This document shows positions 20,968 to 35,548 of a DNA stretch of 64,000 bases, piece after piece (position 1 is the first letter of the stretch; the number at the start of each line of letters is the position of its first letter). Below the pieces are notes generated by a model. The model saw nothing but the letters and a program-made list of their open reading frames with translations. It ran no database searches and was not told where the DNA came from. Origin of the DNA: Mixta hanseatica (lineage in GTDB: Bacteria > Pseudomonadota > Gammaproteobacteria > Enterobacterales > Enterobacteriaceae); contig NZ_CP082904.1 in NCBI RefSeq assembly GCF_023517775.1, forward strand, positions 434,001-498,000, written 5' to 3'. Made by a program: the position numbers and the translations under genes.

Positions 20968-22344
20968 TTACAGGAAGAACGGGCTGGGCTGGAAAAGACG
21001 CTCCACGTCCGGCACGAACTTTTTGTCCGTCAGGAACATGATGACATGATCGCCCTGTTCGATACGCAGGTTGTTATTGGCGATCATGACGTCATCGCCG
21101 CGGACCACGGCACCGATAATGGTACCTGGCGGCAGTTTAATCTCTTCAACCAGACGGCCAACCACGCGAGAAGTGGTTTCATCCCCATGCGCAATAGCCT
21201 CAATGGCTTCAGCAACGCCGCGGCGCAACGATGAGACACTCACGATATCTGCTTTACGTACGTGACTTAGCAGAGCGGATATCGTTGCCTGCTGTGGAGA
21301 AATGGCGATATCGATTACGCTGCCCTGTACCAAATCGACATAAGCACGCCGCTGGATAAGCACCATTACTTTTTTGGCGCCCATCTTTTTAGCCAGCATG
21401 GCTGACATGATATTGGCTTCATCGTCATTAGTGACGGCGATAAAAAGATCGACCTGATCAATATGCTCTTCCACGAGCAGCTCTTGATCCGATGCATCGC
21501 CATAGAAAACGATGGTGTCCTGCAACAGCTCGGCCAGCTCTGCAGCGCGCTGCTGATTACGTTCAATCAGTTTTACGCTGTAGTGTTTTTCCAGCCGCAT
21601 CGCCAGGCCATAGCCAATATTGCCGCCGCCAACCAGCATGATTCTTTTATAAGGTTTTTCCAGCCGCTGCATCTCGCTCATCACCGCACGGATATGCTGG
21701 CTGGCTGCGATAAAAAAGACCTCATCGCCGGCTTCGACAATGGTTGACCCCTGCGGGCGAATAGGACGATCCTGGCGGAATATCGCGGCAACGCGCGTAT
21801 CGATATGCGGCATATGCTCACGCATAATCGATAACGGGTTACCAATCAGCGGACCGCCGTAATAGGCTTTCACTACCGCCAGGCTCACTTTACCCTCGGC
21901 AAAATTGACCACCTGTAGCGCGCCGGGATACTCGATCAAGCGATAAATATTATCGATCACCAGCTGCTCTGGTGAAATTAGATGATCGATAGGCACCGCT
22001 TCCGGTATGAACAACTTATCTGCATCACGAACATAGTCGGCAGCCCGAATACGCGCGATACGGTTTGGCGTGTTGAATAAGGTATAGGCCACCTGACAGG
22101 CGATCATATTCGTTTCATCGGAGCTGGTTACCGCTACCAACATATCGGCATCCTGCGCGCCGGCTTCACGCAATACGCGTGGATGGGAACCGTGCCCCTG
22201 GACGACACGTAAATCGAACTTATCCTGCAGCTGACGTAGACGCGTAGCGTCTTTATCCACCACGGTAATATCGTTATTTTCACCCACCAGGTTTTCTGCC
22301 AGCGTGCCGCCAACCTGGCCTGCTCCGAGAATGATTATTTTCAT
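20968..22344 (-). CDS. trkA: Trk potassium uptake regulator TrkA
   Basis: This 458-residue peripheral membrane protein gates the TrkH/TrkG potassium channels. It has two RCK units, each an NAD-binding Rossmann domain plus a TrkA-C domain: [15 protein letters not shown] at residues 7-21 and [14 protein letters not shown] at about 239-252. It lies downstream of rsmB in the def-fmt-rsmB-trkA-mscL string and is normal in length. Confidence 0.98.
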   Translation of the reverse strand: MKIIILGAGQVGGTLAENLVGENNDITVVDKDATRLRQLQDKFDLRVVQGHGSHPRVLREAGAQDADMLVAVTSSDETNMIACQVAYTLFNTPNRIARIRAADYVRDADKLFIPEAVPIDHLISPEQLVIDNIYRLIEYPGALQVVNFAEGKVSLAVVKAYYGGPLIGNPLSIMREHMPHIDTRVAAIFRQDRPIRPQGSTIVEAGDEVFFIAASQHIRAVMSEMQRLEKPYKRIMLVGGGNIGYGLAMRLEKHYSVKLIERNQQRAAELAELLQDTIVFYGDASDQELLVEEHIDQVDLFIAVTNDDEANIMSAMLAKKMGAKKVMVLIQRRAYVDLVQGSVIDIAISPQQATISALLSHVRKADIVSVSSLRRGVAEAIEAIAHGDETTSRVVGRLVEEIKLPPGTIIGAVVRGDDVMIANNNLRIEQGDHVIMFLTDKKFVPDVERLFQPSPFFL

Positions 22345-22383
22345 CGTTGTTTCAACTTATAGGTTGCCGCAGCGCATACTACG

Positions 22384-23673
22384 TTATCTTTTTATTAGCT
22401 TAGCGTAAAAGAATCCATCCCCATCCTGCGGGTGCGGGAAACACTGTAGGCCGATGGTTGCATCACCGCTAAGGGAAATATGTTCCGCATCCTGATGGCG
22501 CGCCAGGAAGCTTTCAATCTGCAGATGATTCTCTTCCGGCAGGATGGAGCAGGTTGCATAAACCAGCGTACCGCCGCTTTTCAGATAAGGCCAGATGGCA
22601 TCCAGGATCTCACGCTGCAGGGCTGCCAGCTCTGGAATATCACGATCGCGTCGCAGCCACTTAATATCAGGATGGCGACGAATCACGCCGGTCGCAGAGC
22701 AGGGCGCATCCAGTAAAATGCGATCGAACTGCATGCCCTTACACCACTGCTCCGGGTAACGCCCATCGCCCTGTTTAACATCCGCCTGCATATTCAATCG
22801 CTTCAGGTTTTCATAAACGCGTTTCAAGCGTTGCGCATCTACATCCACCGCCATAACCTGCGCGTCCGGCGCCGCTTCCAGAATATGGGTGGTCTTGCCG
22901 CCGGGCGCTGCGCACAGATCGAGGATACGCTCTCCGTTCTGTGGTGCAAGCCAAGTGACGCAGCCCTGCGCAGAAGCATCCTGGACCGTAACCCATCCCC
23001 GATCGAAGCCGGGCAGCTGACCTACCGATGAGGGCGTTTCCAGCATCAAGGCATCAGGATAAAGAGGATGAGGCGTGGCGCTGTTGCCGCTTTCCTGCAA
23101 CAGAGCCAGCCACTGTTCACGGCTATGGTGCTGACGATTGACGCGTAGCCACATCGGCGGTCGTTGATTATTTGCCTCAATAATCTGCTGCCACTGATCT
23201 GGCCATGCCAGCTGCAGACGTTTCAGCAACCATCCTGGATGTAAAAAGCGTTGCGGAGATTGTTCAAGCTGCGCCATTAATTCAGTCTGCTGACGCTGAA
23301 ACTGGCGCAAAACGCCGTTTACCAGTCCTTTCATTTGCGGGCGTTTCAGGACGGTTGCGCCTTCAACCGTTTCAGCCAGCGCGGCATGAGCCGGAATACG
23401 CGTATAAAGCAGTTGATAAAGGCCGACCATCATCAAGAAGTGCAGAGAACGCTGCTTGCCGGTTAACGGGCGAGACATCAGTTGCTTAATCGCAGCTTCA
23501 AGAAGCGGCAGCGTGCGTAATACGCCGAAGCAGAGTTCCTGTAACAACGCGCCGTCTTTATCCGAGAGGTTTTTTTGCGCTGTCGGCAACAGGTTGCTCA
23601 GCGATTGCCCCTGTTCTACCACGCGCTCAAGAGTTTGGGCCGCAAGGCTGCGGAGATTAACCGTTTTTTTCAT
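22384..23673 (-). CDS. rsmB: 16S rRNA m5C967 methyltransferase RsmB
   Basis: This 429-residue enzyme uses SAM to methylate C967 of 16S rRNA. A NusB-like RNA-binding N-terminal domain covers about residues 5-140. The methyltransferase domain has [15 protein letters not shown] (motif I), [15 protein letters not shown] with one catalytic cysteine, and [11 protein letters not shown] with the second. Length and order match E. coli (formerly sun/fmu). Confidence 0.98.
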   Translation of the reverse strand: MKKTVNLRSLAAQTLERVVEQGQSLSNLLPTAQKNLSDKDGALLQELCFGVLRTLPLLEAAIKQLMSRPLTGKQRSLHFLMMVGLYQLLYTRIPAHAALAETVEGATVLKRPQMKGLVNGVLRQFQRQQTELMAQLEQSPQRFLHPGWLLKRLQLAWPDQWQQIIEANNQRPPMWLRVNRQHHSREQWLALLQESGNSATPHPLYPDALMLETPSSVGQLPGFDRGWVTVQDASAQGCVTWLAPQNGERILDLCAAPGGKTTHILEAAPDAQVMAVDVDAQRLKRVYENLKRLNMQADVKQGDGRYPEQWCKGMQFDRILLDAPCSATGVIRRHPDIKWLRRDRDIPELAALQREILDAIWPYLKSGGTLVYATCSILPEENHLQIESFLARHQDAEHISLSGDATIGLQCFPHPQDGDGFFYAKLIKR

Positions 23674-23693
23674 ATATGAATCATCAATAAACT

Positions 23694-23717
23694 AAGCCCG
23701 GCATGATTACCGGGCTT
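23694..23717 (-). other. Intercistronic hairpin fmt-rsmB
   Basis: AAGCCCGG at 23694-23701 pairs with CCGGGCTT at 23710-23717 in the 48-base gap between fmt and rsmB. There is no proper T run on the minus strand, so it may be a weak attenuator or RNA-stability element rather than a terminator. Confidence 0.45.
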
Positions 23718-23721
23718 TGAG

Positions 23722-24669
23722 TCAGGCGAGGCGCGTTCCTGGCGTAAACCACTCACGGCGTGAATTCAGGATATCCTGGGCCGACATGGCTTTTTTACCT
23801 GCAGGCTGCAGCGTTTGGATATTTAAGATGCCCTCCGCGGTGGCAACCTGAATACCGTTCTTATCCGCCTGTATAACTTCGCCAGGCTGATATCCGGTCT
23901 GATGCGGCAGAACGCTGGCCTGCCATACCTTAACTGGCTGCTCTTCAATGTAAAAGTAGCTGACCGGCCACGGATTAAACGCGCGGATACAGCGTTCCAG
24001 CTGAGCGGCCGAAAGCGACCAGTCGAGCTGCGCTTCTTCTTTGCTGAGTTTTTCAGCGTAGGTTGCCAGCGCGTCATCCTGCGGCTGAGGCTGGGCGCTG
24101 CCATGACTTAACTGCGTCAGGGTTTCCAGTAAACCTTGCGGACCCAGCTCCGCCAGTCGGCTATATAGCGTTGCGCTGGTATCCGCCGCGCTGATGGGGC
24201 TGGCCAGTTTCAATAGCATGGCGCCGGTATCCAGGCCCGCATCCATTTGCATAATGGTGACGCCGGTCTCGCTGTCGCCGGCCCAAAGCGCGCGTTGAAT
24301 AGGCGCCGCGCCGCGCCAGCGTGGGAGCAGAGAACCGTGAACATTAATACAGCCGAGACGCGGCATATCCAAAACCGCCTGCGGCAGGATCAAACCGTAG
24401 GCGACCACCACCATCACATCAGCCTGCAAATCGGCAACCAGCTGCTGGCTTTCTGCCGGACGCAGCGATTTTGGCTGGAATACTGGCAGAGCGTGCTGTT
24501 GCGCCAGCAGTTTAACCGGACTGGGAGTCAGTTTATTACCACGTCCAGCGGGGCGGTCGGGCTGGGTAAAAACCCCCACAATCTGATGTTCAGACGTAAG
24601 CAGCGCGTCAAGATGACGCGCTGCGAAGTCAGGGGTGCCGGCAAAAATTATTTTTAATGATTCGGACAC
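23722..24669 (-). CDS. fmt: Methionyl-tRNA formyltransferase
   Basis: At 315 residues, this enzyme transfers a formyl group from 10-formyl-THF to Met-tRNAi for initiation. The N-terminal formyltransferase domain has [18 protein letters not shown] near residues 107-124 with the catalytic Asn and His, and LDTGAM near 146. An OB-like C-terminal tRNA-binding domain spans about 205-315. It lies 14 bases after def, a classical def-fmt pair whose product Def removes the same formyl group. Confidence 0.98.
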   Translation of the reverse strand: MSESLKIIFAGTPDFAARHLDALLTSEHQIVGVFTQPDRPAGRGNKLTPSPVKLLAQQHALPVFQPKSLRPAESQQLVADLQADVMVVVAYGLILPQAVLDMPRLGCINVHGSLLPRWRGAAPIQRALWAGDSETGVTIMQMDAGLDTGAMLLKLASPISAADTSATLYSRLAELGPQGLLETLTQLSHGSAQPQPQDDALATYAEKLSKEEAQLDWSLSAAQLERCIRAFNPWPVSYFYIEEQPVKVWQASVLPHQTGYQPGEVIQADKNGIQVATAEGILNIQTLQPAGKKAMSAQDILNSRREWFTPGTRLA

Positions 24670-24683
24670 GCTATTCCTTACTG

Positions 24684-25196
24684 TCAGGAGGCACGGGTAT
24701 TAAGGCGAGCCAGCTTTTCCAGTTTTTGACGAATACGCTGGCGTTTTAATGGGGAGAGATAATCAATAAACAGCTTCCCGACCAGGTGATCCATTTCATG
24801 CTGAATACAGATCGCCAGCAGGCCATCCGCTTCCAGCTCAAAAGGTTTGCCTTCACGATCCAGCGCGCGAATTTTAACTCGCTCAGAACGCGGCACCAGC
24901 GCACGCTGTTCAGGAATAGAAAGGCAGCCTTCTTCAATACCGGTTTCACCGCTTTCTTCCAGCAGCTCAGGGTTAATCAGCACCAAACGCTCGTCACGAT
25001 TTTCAGAGACATCGATAACAATAATGCGCTGGTGGATATCTACCTGCGTAGCCGCCAGGCCAATACCTTCTTCAGCGTACATCGTCTCGAACATATCATC
25101 GACGATGCGCTGGATTTCCGCATCCACTTCAGCGACGGGTTTCGCAACAATGCGAAGACGATCGTCGGGGTAATGTAATACTTGTAAAACTGACAT
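24684..25196 (-). CDS. def: Peptide deformylase
   Basis: This 170-residue Fe(II) metalloenzyme removes the formyl group from nascent chains. All three motifs are present: GIGLAATQ (residues 44-51), EGCLSIP (89-95, ligand C91) and QHEMDHL (132-138, ligands H133 and H137, catalytic E134). It is the first gene of the minus-strand def-fmt-rsmB-trkA group and is divergent from dprA. Confidence 0.98.
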   Translation of the reverse strand: MSVLQVLHYPDDRLRIVAKPVAEVDAEIQRIVDDMFETMYAEEGIGLAATQVDIHQRIIVIDVSENRDERLVLINPELLEESGETGIEEGCLSIPEQRALVPRSERVKIRALDREGKPFELEADGLLAICIQHEMDHLVGKLFIDYLSPLKRQRIRQKLEKLARLNTRAS

Positions 25197-25323
25197 AACT
25201 TTCCAGATCTGTATTCAGAGAAGTAACCATCGTTACCTCTTATTGTAGACATTTCATTCCTTGATTGACAGCATTGCGCAGTATGGAAAGCGGCGACTGG
25301 CGCACATTGACAGGGAAAGCGAG

Positions 25324-26448
25324 ATGGCTTCAAGAGAAGTATGGTTACGCCTGATGAGCGTAAAAGGGCTGTGCGGCGAAAAAATGGTGCGGGCGGCAAA
25401 ATTGTTAAGTCACGACGGTCATAACGAACCGCAAAACTATACTGCCGCAGGCCTTAATGCCAGTCAGGCCGAGGCGTTTCAGGCGGTGCCGGAAAAACGT
25501 CTGGAACAGGCGTTGCGTTGGCTAGAACAACCCGATCGCCATTTAATTACGGCTGAGGATGCGTTATTCCCCGCCTTATTAAAGCAGGCTGCGCGTTATC
25601 CCGCAGCCTTAATGATATACGGCGATCCACACCTGCTCGCTACGCCGCAGCTGGCGATCGTAGGCAGCCGCAATGCTTCCCATTATGGCCGCCAGTGGGG
25701 CGACTACTTCACCCAGATCCTGGCGGCAAGCGGGCTGACTATTACCAGTGGGTTGGCGCGCGGAATCGATGCCGTGGCCCATCGCGCGGCCTTAAAGGTA
25801 AAGGGCAAAACCATCGCGGTGCTGGGAAGCGGGCTGGAGCGGCTATATCCCGCAAACCATCATCGTCTGGCGCAAGAGATAGTTATGGCGGGCGGGGCGT
25901 TGGTATCCGAGTTCCCGCTTGATACCTTCCCGCTGGCCTATAATTTTCCTCGGCGTAACCGCATCATCAGCGGGCTGAGTCTTGGTGTCCTGGTGGTTGA
26001 GGCTTCCCTTAAAAGCGGATCATTAGTAACGGCGCGCTATGCGCTGGAGCAAAATCGGGAGGTTTATGCCTTGCCCGGTCCGCTGGGCAGCGATGTCAGC
26101 GAGGGCAGCCACTGGCTTATTCAGCAGGGCGCGCTATTAGTGGCCCATCCCAATAATATCCTTGAACAGATTCACAGCGAGCTGCAGTGGCTACCACTTT
26201 CAGCGCAGAACAGAATTAATTCTTCAGACAATGCTGATGGTCCATTGCCATTTGCCGAGGTGTTGGCTAACGTAGGAGATGAGGTTACACCTGTTGACGT
26301 CGTCGCTGAACGTGCCGGCCAACCTGTGCCAGCCATCATAGCTAAACTGCTTGAGCTGGAGTTAGCAGGATGGATCGCAGCTGTACCCGGCGGCTATGTC
26401 CGATTGAGGAGGGCATGCCATGTTCGACGTACTAATGTACTTGTTTGA
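25324..26448 (+). CDS. dprA: DNA processing protein DprA/Smf
   Basis: This 374-residue protein loads RecA on incoming single-stranded DNA in competent species. Its role in enterobacteria is less clear. The Rossmann-fold core includes [23 protein letters not shown] and [20 protein letters not shown] winged-helix C-terminal domain ends [19 protein letters not shown]. The ATG at 25324 ([11 protein letters not shown]) is chosen by similarity to the E. coli start; an upstream in-frame start at 25261 is unlikely. Its 3' end overlaps smg by 29 bases. Confidence 0.95.
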   Translation: MASREVWLRLMSVKGLCGEKMVRAAKLLSHDGHNEPQNYTAAGLNASQAEAFQAVPEKRLEQALRWLEQPDRHLITAEDALFPALLKQAARYPAALMIYGDPHLLATPQLAIVGSRNASHYGRQWGDYFTQILAASGLTITSGLARGIDAVAHRAALKVKGKTIAVLGSGLERLYPANHHRLAQEIVMAGGALVSEFPLDTFPLAYNFPRRNRIISGLSLGVLVVEASLKSGSLVTARYALEQNREVYALPGPLGSDVSEGSHWLIQQGALLVAHPNNILEQIHSELQWLPLSAQNRINSSDNADGPLPFAEVLANVGDEVTPVDVVAERAGQPVPAIIAKLLELELAGWIAAVPGGYVRLRRACHVRRTNVLV

Positions 26449-26893
26449 AACTTATATCCACAGCGAAGCAGAGATGCGCGTTGACCAGGATAAACTGACT
26501 GATGATCTGGCTGATGCTGGCTTTCATCGTGACGATATCAATAATGCGTTGAACTGGTTGGAAAAATTAGCAGACTATCAGGACGGACTTGTCGCTCCGA
26601 TACTGCTTACCACCGATCCGCTCTCGATGCGTATCTATACAGAGGAAGAGAGTCAGCGTCTTGATGCCAGCTGTCGCGGCTTCATTCTGTTTCTGGAGCA
26701 AATTCAGGTTTTGAACCTGGAAACGCGTGAGATGGTTATCGAACGGGTCATGGCCCTGGATACGTTTGAATTTGATCTGGAAGATCTTAAATGGGTGGTG
26801 CTGATGGTGCTGTTTAACATCCCTGGATGTGAAAATGCCTATCAGCAGATGGAAGAGTTACTTTTCGACGTCAATGAAGGAATGCTGCACTGA
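26420..26893 (+). CDS. smg: DUF494 family protein Smg
   Basis: This 157-residue acidic protein of the Smg/DUF494 family has no established function. It begins [23 protein letters not shown] and is cytosolic, with no membrane segment. It overlaps the dprA end by 29 bases in another frame, so the two are likely translationally coupled. Length and position match E. coli. Confidence 0.95.
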   Translation: MFDVLMYLFETYIHSEAEMRVDQDKLTDDLADAGFHRDDINNALNWLEKLADYQDGLVAPILLTTDPLSMRIYTEEESQRLDASCRGFILFLEQIQVLNLETREMVIERVMALDTFEFDLEDLKWVVLMVLFNIPGCENAYQQMEELLFDVNEGMLH

Positions 26894-26918
26894 GTTTTTT
26901 ACACAGTGTCCTAACACA

Positions 26919-27473
26919 ATGAGTAAACCAGCACTTTTCACAGTGCGAAAACAGGAATCCTGCCCCACTTGTGGGGCAGATCTCGTTATTCGCTCCGGAA
27001 AGCATGGTCCTTTTCTTGGCTGCTCACATTATCCAGAATGCGATTATGTCCGTCCGCTAAAAAATCAGTCTGATGGCCATATCGTTAAAGTTCTGGAAGG
27101 ACAACATTGTCCAGTATGCCAGGCCGATCTGGTATTACGTCAGGGGCGTTACGGCATGTTTATCGGCTGTAGCCGCTACCCGGAATGCGAGCATACTGAA
27201 GTGATCGATCGTCCGGATGAAACCTCTATCGCTTGCCCACAGTGCCAGCAGGGGCATCTGGTACAACGACGTTCACGTTTTGGTAAGACTTTTCATGCCT
27301 GCGATCGTTATCCGGATTGCCAGTTTGCAGTGAATTTCACGCCAAAAGAGGGAACGTGCAAATATTGTCATTTCCCCTTATTAATCGAAAAGAAGACAGC
27401 ACAAGGTTTGAAACGCTTTTGCGCCAGCAAAGCGTGCGGTAAACCGGTTGATGCAGGAAACAGTAGTGAATAA
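26919..27473 (+). CDS. yrdD: Topoisomerase I zinc-finger-like protein YrdD
   Basis: This 184-residue protein consists of four C4-type zinc ribbons of the topoisomerase I C-terminal kind, for example [21 protein letters not shown], with similar units starting near residues 63, 108 and 149. It lacks the topoisomerase catalytic domain; the function is probably nucleic-acid binding but is unproven. The ATG at 26919 fits the E. coli N-terminus (KSALFTVR-like). A longer in-frame extension lies inside smg and is rejected. It overlaps the tsaC start. Confidence 0.93.
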   Translation: MSKPALFTVRKQESCPTCGADLVIRSGKHGPFLGCSHYPECDYVRPLKNQSDGHIVKVLEGQHCPVCQADLVLRQGRYGMFIGCSRYPECEHTEVIDRPDETSIACPQCQQGHLVQRRSRFGKTFHACDRYPDCQFAVNFTPKEGTCKYCHFPLLIEKKTAQGLKRFCASKACGKPVDAGNSSE

Positions 27474-28038
27474 AGAAATCATTCCCGGAACAGTTAGCTG
27501 GTGTGTTGAACAGTTGCAACAGCAGGCGGTTATCGCTTATCCCACCGAGGCTGTATTCGGACTGGGTTGCGATCCTGACAGTGAAGAAGCCGTTATGCAG
27601 TTATTGGCGTTTAAACAGCGCCCGGTAGAAAAAGGATTAATTCTTATTGCCGCTGATTATCAGCAGCTGATGCCCTACGTTGCCGATCACGAACTCTCTG
27701 TAACGCAGCGAGAAAAGATGTTTGCCTCCTGGCCGGGGCCGGTGACTTGGGTATTGCCAGCACTGCCGCGGACACCCCGCTGGTTAACGGGACGTTTCGA
27801 TACGCTGGCGGTACGCGTTAGCGATCATCCGGCAGTACAGGAACTGTGTCGTCAGTTTGGCAAGCCTCTGGTTTCAACCAGTGCAAACCTGAGCGGGCAG
27901 CCTCCCTGTCGTAACGTTGATGAAGTGCTGCGTCAGTTCGGCGACGATTTTCCTGTTTTGCAGGGGGAAACTGGCGGTCGGCTTAATCCTTCTGAGATTC
28001 GCGACATTATCAGCGGCGATATTATTCGTCAGGGATAA
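27466..28038 (+). CDS. tsaC: Threonylcarbamoyl-AMP synthase TsaC
   Basis: This YrdC-fold enzyme makes threonylcarbamoyl-adenylate from Thr, bicarbonate and ATP for the tRNA t6A37 modification. Motifs include [25 protein letters not shown] and [15 protein letters not shown] start at 27466 gives 190 residues, the E. coli length, with AGGAAA six bases upstream. An ATG at 27451 would add five residues and cannot be excluded. It overlaps the 3' end of yrdD by eight bases. Confidence 0.94.
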   Translation: MNKEIIPGTVSWCVEQLQQQAVIAYPTEAVFGLGCDPDSEEAVMQLLAFKQRPVEKGLILIAADYQQLMPYVADHELSVTQREKMFASWPGPVTWVLPALPRTPRWLTGRFDTLAVRVSDHPAVQELCRQFGKPLVSTSANLSGQPPCRNVDEVLRQFGDDFPVLQGETGGRLNPSEIRDIISGDIIRQG

Positions 28039-28041
28039 GAT

Positions 28042-28860
28042 ATGGATAACTTCGTGGTTATTGGCAACCCGATTGCCCACAGCAAATCGCCTCTTATTCA
28101 TCATGAGTTTGCTCAACAGACGGGAATTGAGCATCGTTATGGGCGTTTGCTTGCGCCGCTTGATGGCTTTGCTTCAACGTTGCATGAGTTTTTACAGCAG
28201 GGTGGGCAGGGTGCCAACGTAACGTTACCCTTTAAGCAGCAGGCTTATGAACTGGCTGACGAGTTAACGGAGCGGGCGGCGCTGGCGGGTGCGGTAAATA
28301 CCTTATATCAACGCCAGGATGGGCAATTACTGGGGGATAATACTGACGGAATCGGCCTGTTGAGCGATCTTGAGCGATTATCTTTTATCAAACCCGGCGA
28401 TCGTATTCTATTGGTTGGTGCAGGTGGTGCGGCGCGCGGCGTGATCCTGCCCTTACTTTCCCTGGGATGTTCGCTAACGTTAACCAATCGTACGCCGGCA
28501 CGGGCTAGTGAGCTGGCCGCTATTTTCGCCCATACCGGCGACATTAGCGCGTTAGCCATGACAGAGCTGGCCGGTAAAAAATTTGATTTGATCATTAACG
28601 CGACTTCCAGCGGGGTTGAGGGCGCTATTCCGGACTTGCCCGCTTCCCTGATCAATGCCGACACCCGCTGTTACGATATGTTTTATCAGCAAGGAGCGAC
28701 GCCTTTCCTGAAGTGGTGCCAGCAGTCAGGGGCAACGGCCACGGCCGATGGTTTAGGCATGCTGGTGGGGCAGGCGGCACACGCCTTCCTGCTCTGGCAT
28801 GGGATACTGCCGGACGTTACGCCGGTACTGAATTGTTTGCAGGCGGAACTGGTTTCATGA
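28042..28860 (+). CDS. aroE: Shikimate dehydrogenase
   Basis: This 272-residue NADP enzyme reduces 3-dehydroshikimate to shikimate in aromatic amino-acid synthesis. The substrate motif [12 protein letters not shown] is at residues 8-19, NVTLPFKQ carries the catalytic lysine at about 65, and [11 protein letters not shown] the aspartate at about 102. The Rossmann GAGGAARGV is at about 126-134. It lies three bases after tsaC and overlaps yrdB by four bases (ATGA). The preceding pathway step, dehydroquinase (aroQ), is also in this window. Confidence 0.98.
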   Translation: MDNFVVIGNPIAHSKSPLIHHEFAQQTGIEHRYGRLLAPLDGFASTLHEFLQQGGQGANVTLPFKQQAYELADELTERAALAGAVNTLYQRQDGQLLGDNTDGIGLLSDLERLSFIKPGDRILLVGAGGAARGVILPLLSLGCSLTLTNRTPARASELAAIFAHTGDISALAMTELAGKKFDLIINATSSGVEGAIPDLPASLINADTRCYDMFYQQGATPFLKWCQQSGATATADGLGMLVGQAAHAFLLWHGILPDVTPVLNCLQAELVS

Positions 28861-29105
28861 ACCAGGCGATTCAGTTTCCTGACAGAGAAGATTGGGATGA
28901 AATACGGCAGGCCGTTTGTTTCCCGGTAATAGTTAACGGTTTTCAATTAACCTGCGGTATTACACGAAAGGCACTTTGCCAGCGGTTCGGTGAAGGTGAA
29001 CCGCTGGTGCTGTTTCGTGCTAATCGCTGGGACCTGGAAGATCAGGCGCAAGAGTTGTTAGAAGATCATCAAGAAGACGAGCAGGGCTGGGTCTGGCTTT
29101 CCTGA
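28857..29105 (+). CDS. yrdB: DUF1488 family protein YrdB
   Basis: This 82-residue protein begins [24 protein letters not shown] and is of unknown function (DUF1488). The ATG overlaps the aroE stop (ATGA at 28857-28860). Its last 37 bases overlap the 3' end of the convergent yrdA. It is a small acidic cytosolic protein. Confidence 0.92.
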   Translation: MNQAIQFPDREDWDEIRQAVCFPVIVNGFQLTCGITRKALCQRFGEGEPLVLFRANRWDLEDQAQELLEDHQEDEQGWVWLS

Positions 29106-29635
29106 TCCAGGTAGTCATTTTTCCAGTTAACGTAGTTGTTGGCAGAATAGCGTAATCCTTCCAGCTCTTTTTCATTCAGTGGACGAACTTGCTTAACCGG
29201 GCTGCCAAGATAAAGGTAGCCTTTCTCGAGTCGTTTACCGGGCGGAACCAGGCTGCCAGCGCCAATCATCACATCATCTTCTACTACTACGCCGTCTAAA
29301 AGAATCGATCCCATGCCAACCAGTACACGGTTGCCAATGGTACAGCCATGCAACATCGCTTTATGACCAACGGTGACCTCTTCCCCAATGATGAGGGGGA
29401 AGCCTTCCGGCCGCGCGGCTGATTTGTGTGTCACGTGCAACACGCTGCCATCCTGAATATTGCTGCGTTTACCAATCACCACTTTATTCACATCTCCCCG
29501 TATCGCTACCAATGGCCAGATACTGACATCATCTTCCAGCGTAACATCACCCACCACTACGCTAGTGGCATCGACCATCACACGATCGCCAGTATCAGGG
29601 AAAAACTGCTTATAAGGGCGTAAAGCACTGCTCAT
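29069..29635 (-). CDS. yrdA: Gamma-carbonic-anhydrase-like protein YrdA
   Basis: This 188-residue left-handed beta-helix protein of the gamma class is built of hexapeptide repeats (VVVGDVTLEDDVSIWPLVAIRGD and on). The three zinc histidines expected for the family are in VLHVTHKS and VTVGHKAMLHGC. The start at 29635 is preferred because AGGAGC sits seven bases upstream and MSSALRPYKQFFP is the usual N-terminus. Enzyme activity of this subgroup is uncertain. The gene diverges from the rRNA operon. Confidence 0.95.
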   Translation of the reverse strand: MSSALRPYKQFFPDTGDRVMVDATSVVVGDVTLEDDVSIWPLVAIRGDVNKVVIGKRSNIQDGSVLHVTHKSAARPEGFPLIIGEEVTVGHKAMLHGCTIGNRVLVGMGSILLDGVVVEDDVMIGAGSLVPPGKRLEKGYLYLGSPVKQVRPLNEKELEGLRYSANNYVNWKNDYLDQESQTQPCSSS

Positions 29636-29761
29636 GATATTGCTCCTGTAGGATGAGGACATGCAGCGTAATGAATAACAGATAAAACCATCGTTGATAT
29701 TGTGCTGTAATTTTCATCCGATCGCATAAGATCGCAGCGAAAAGAATGAAAAGTCAGCAAC

Positions 29762-29820
29762 CAGCAAAAAAGATCGAAAAAAGGCTTGTGCAATGAATTC
29801 GGATCCCTATAATGCGCCTC
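29762..29820 (+). promoter_or_regulatory. rRNA operon promoter P1 with UP element
   Basis: TTGTGC at 29786-29791 and TATAAT at 29809-29814 are 17 bases apart. The GCGCCTCC discriminator is typical of ppGpp- and NTP-sensitive rRNA promoters. Two A tracts at 29766-29783 immediately upstream form a likely UP element for the alpha CTD. Fis, encoded in this window, would be expected to activate from sites further upstream. Confidence 0.88.
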
Positions 29821-29908
29821 CATCGACACGGCACAACGGCTTACGCCACGCGGTGTTGAGCGGTTCAGCGAAGTCTGAATCGCCGGAGAAAAACTTCTGA
29901 AAAAGGGG

Positions 29909-29936
29909 TTGACTCTGAAAGAGGAAAGCGTAATAT
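29909..29936 (+). promoter_or_regulatory. rRNA operon promoter P2
   Basis: TTGACT at 29909-29914 and TAATAT at 29931-29936 have a 16-base spacer, with the start expected near 29943. It lies about 120 bases after P1, the usual tandem spacing. Confidence 0.85.
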
Positions 29937-29976
29937 ACGCCACCTCGCGACAACGGCACGAAGCGCCGGTCGCACC

Positions 29977-30105
29977 GCTCTTTAACAATTTATCAGACAA
30001 TCTGTGTGGGCACTCACGGACGGGATATCGCAAAAATAATTGCAGTATCAAGTCTCAGAGTGAACACGTAATTCATTACGACGTTTTTCTCGAGCATCAG
30101 ACTTT
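29977..30105 (+). other. 16S rRNA leader with boxA and RNase III arm
   Basis: GCTCTTTAACA at 29977-29987 is the boxA antitermination element bound by NusB and S10. Next, 29991-30013 (TATCAGACAATCTGTGTG and on) pairs with 31671-31693 downstream of 16S to form the long processing stem cut by RNase III. Confidence 0.85.
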
Positions 30106-31647
<1,542 letters not shown>

Positions 31648-31719
31648 CCATGCTGAATCCCGCCCGTGAAGTGCTCACACAGATTGTCTGATAGAAGTAA
31701 CGAGCAGTAAAACCCCGGC

Positions 31720-31796
<77 letters not shown>

Positions 31797-31877
31797 ATTC
31801 CTTCCAGCACTGCGTTATGGTTTCGGCTCGCATAGTTGACTATGCGTCGCAAAACCATGCCTTGTTCTGAAAGGAAT
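31797..31877. repeat. 81-bp palindrome between tRNA-Ile and tRNA-Ala
   Basis: The left arm 31797-31836 and right arm 31839-31877 are imperfect inverted repeats with only two bases between them. Both begin ATTCCTT on their own strand, share ATGGTTT and end GCATAGT at the centre. As RNA it would fold into one long hairpin inserted between the two tRNAs. Its role is unknown; it may guide tRNA processing. Confidence 0.8.
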
Positions 31878-31908
31878 GAAGGTAACCGGCGGTTTTACGA
31901 ACACATCT

Positions 31909-31984
31909 GGGGCTATAGCTCAGCTGGGAGAGCGCCTGCCTTGCACGCAGGAGGTCAGCGGTTCGATCCCGCTTAGCTCCACCA
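31909..31984 (+). tRNA. alaU: tRNA-Ala (UGC)
   Basis: This 76-base tRNA runs from GGGGCTATAGCTCAGC to CCA, with anticodon TGC at 31942-31944. The acceptor has the G3-U70 identity pair of alanine tRNA. It lies in the 16S-23S spacer behind tRNA-Ile. Confidence 0.97.
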
Positions 31985-32040
31985 TCAACCTGTGGTTGAT
32001 GAACACTCCAGAGTGCATTTGCGAATGTACTGTGTAGTTT

Positions 32041-32052
32041 TGCTCTTTAACA
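32041..32052 (+). promoter_or_regulatory. boxA of the 16S-23S spacer
   Basis: TGCTCTTTAACA matches the antitermination boxA consensus exactly and lies about 100 bases before the 23S gene, the expected position for reloading the Nus/S10 complex. Confidence 0.88.
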
Positions 32053-32154
32053 ATCCGGAAACAAGCTGAAAATTGAAAACGGAACAACGTTATGTTGTTC
32101 ACGATTCTCTCAATGCTCACACCTCAGGTGTCGGAAGACGTCTGTGGGTTGTGA

Positions 32155-35057
<2,903 letters not shown>

Positions 35058-35120
35058 ACAACGCCACAGGCGTTTTGAGTTGAGAGATTTTCAGCTTTGT
35101 TCACCGGATAGATATTTGCG

Positions 35121-35242
35121 GGAACGGAAGATTTTGTGCTGAAGCCAGGCGGCCAGCGAGACATAACGAAGGCGCATACAGAAGTATGTAACTGAGTTAT
35201 GCGAGAGCAGCCAACGCAGCAGCAGCGCAAAAGAGCCGTTCC
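35121..35242. repeat. 122-bp palindrome in the 23S-5S spacer
   Basis: An imperfect inverted repeat is centred at 35181-35182. The outer arms are GGAACGG at 35121-35127 and CCGTTCC at 35236-35242. The inner core is CATAC-AGAA-GTATG at 35175-35188, with a CATAAC/GTTATG match between. The structure is symmetric about a single centre and fills most of the spacer between 23S and the first 5S. Confidence 0.75.
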
Positions 35243-35256
35243 GTGCACAAAGAATT

Positions 35257-35376
35257 TGCCTGGCGGCAAGAGCGCGGTGGTCCCACCTGACCCCATGCCG
35301 AACTCAGAAGTGAAACGCCGTAGCGCCGATGGTAGTGTGGGGCTTCCCCATGCGAGAGTAGGGAACTGCCAGGCAT
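35257..35376 (+). rRNA. rrf: 5S ribosomal RNA, first copy
   Basis: This 120-base 5S rRNA runs from TGCCTGGCGGC to CTGCCAGGCAT, with the terminal stem intact. It is identical to the second copy at 35549-35668. It binds L5, L18 and L25. Confidence 0.97.
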
Positions 35377-35388
35377 CAAATTTAGTGT

Positions 35389-35464
35389 GCTGATATGGCT
35401 CAGTTGGTAGAGCGCACCCTTGGTAAGGGTGAGGTCCCCAGTTCGACTCTGGGTATCAGCACCA
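35389..35464 (+). tRNA. thrV: tRNA-Thr (GGU)
   Basis: This 76-base tRNA runs from GCTGATATGGCTCAG to the encoded CCA, with anticodon GGT at 35422-35424. It is sandwiched between two 5S genes, exactly the thrV arrangement of E. coli rrnD. Confidence 0.97.
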
Positions 35465-35548
35465 GTTATACCAGGGCGACAACATTGTGGCCCAAGCTTA
35501 GAAAGCAACAGTTTAAATAAGTCGTCTCAGACAACTTATAAAAGGATT

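Noticed and set aside
25197..25323. Divergent promoters between def and dprA
   Set aside because: A TACAAT-like -10 for def is present on the minus strand, but its -35 (TGTCAA) is poor. TTGACA at 25265 has no -10 at proper spacing for dprA. Evidence is too weak to list.
29632..30051. Minus-strand frame across the rRNA promoter region
   Set aside because: It overlaps P1, P2 and boxA and has no family resemblance.
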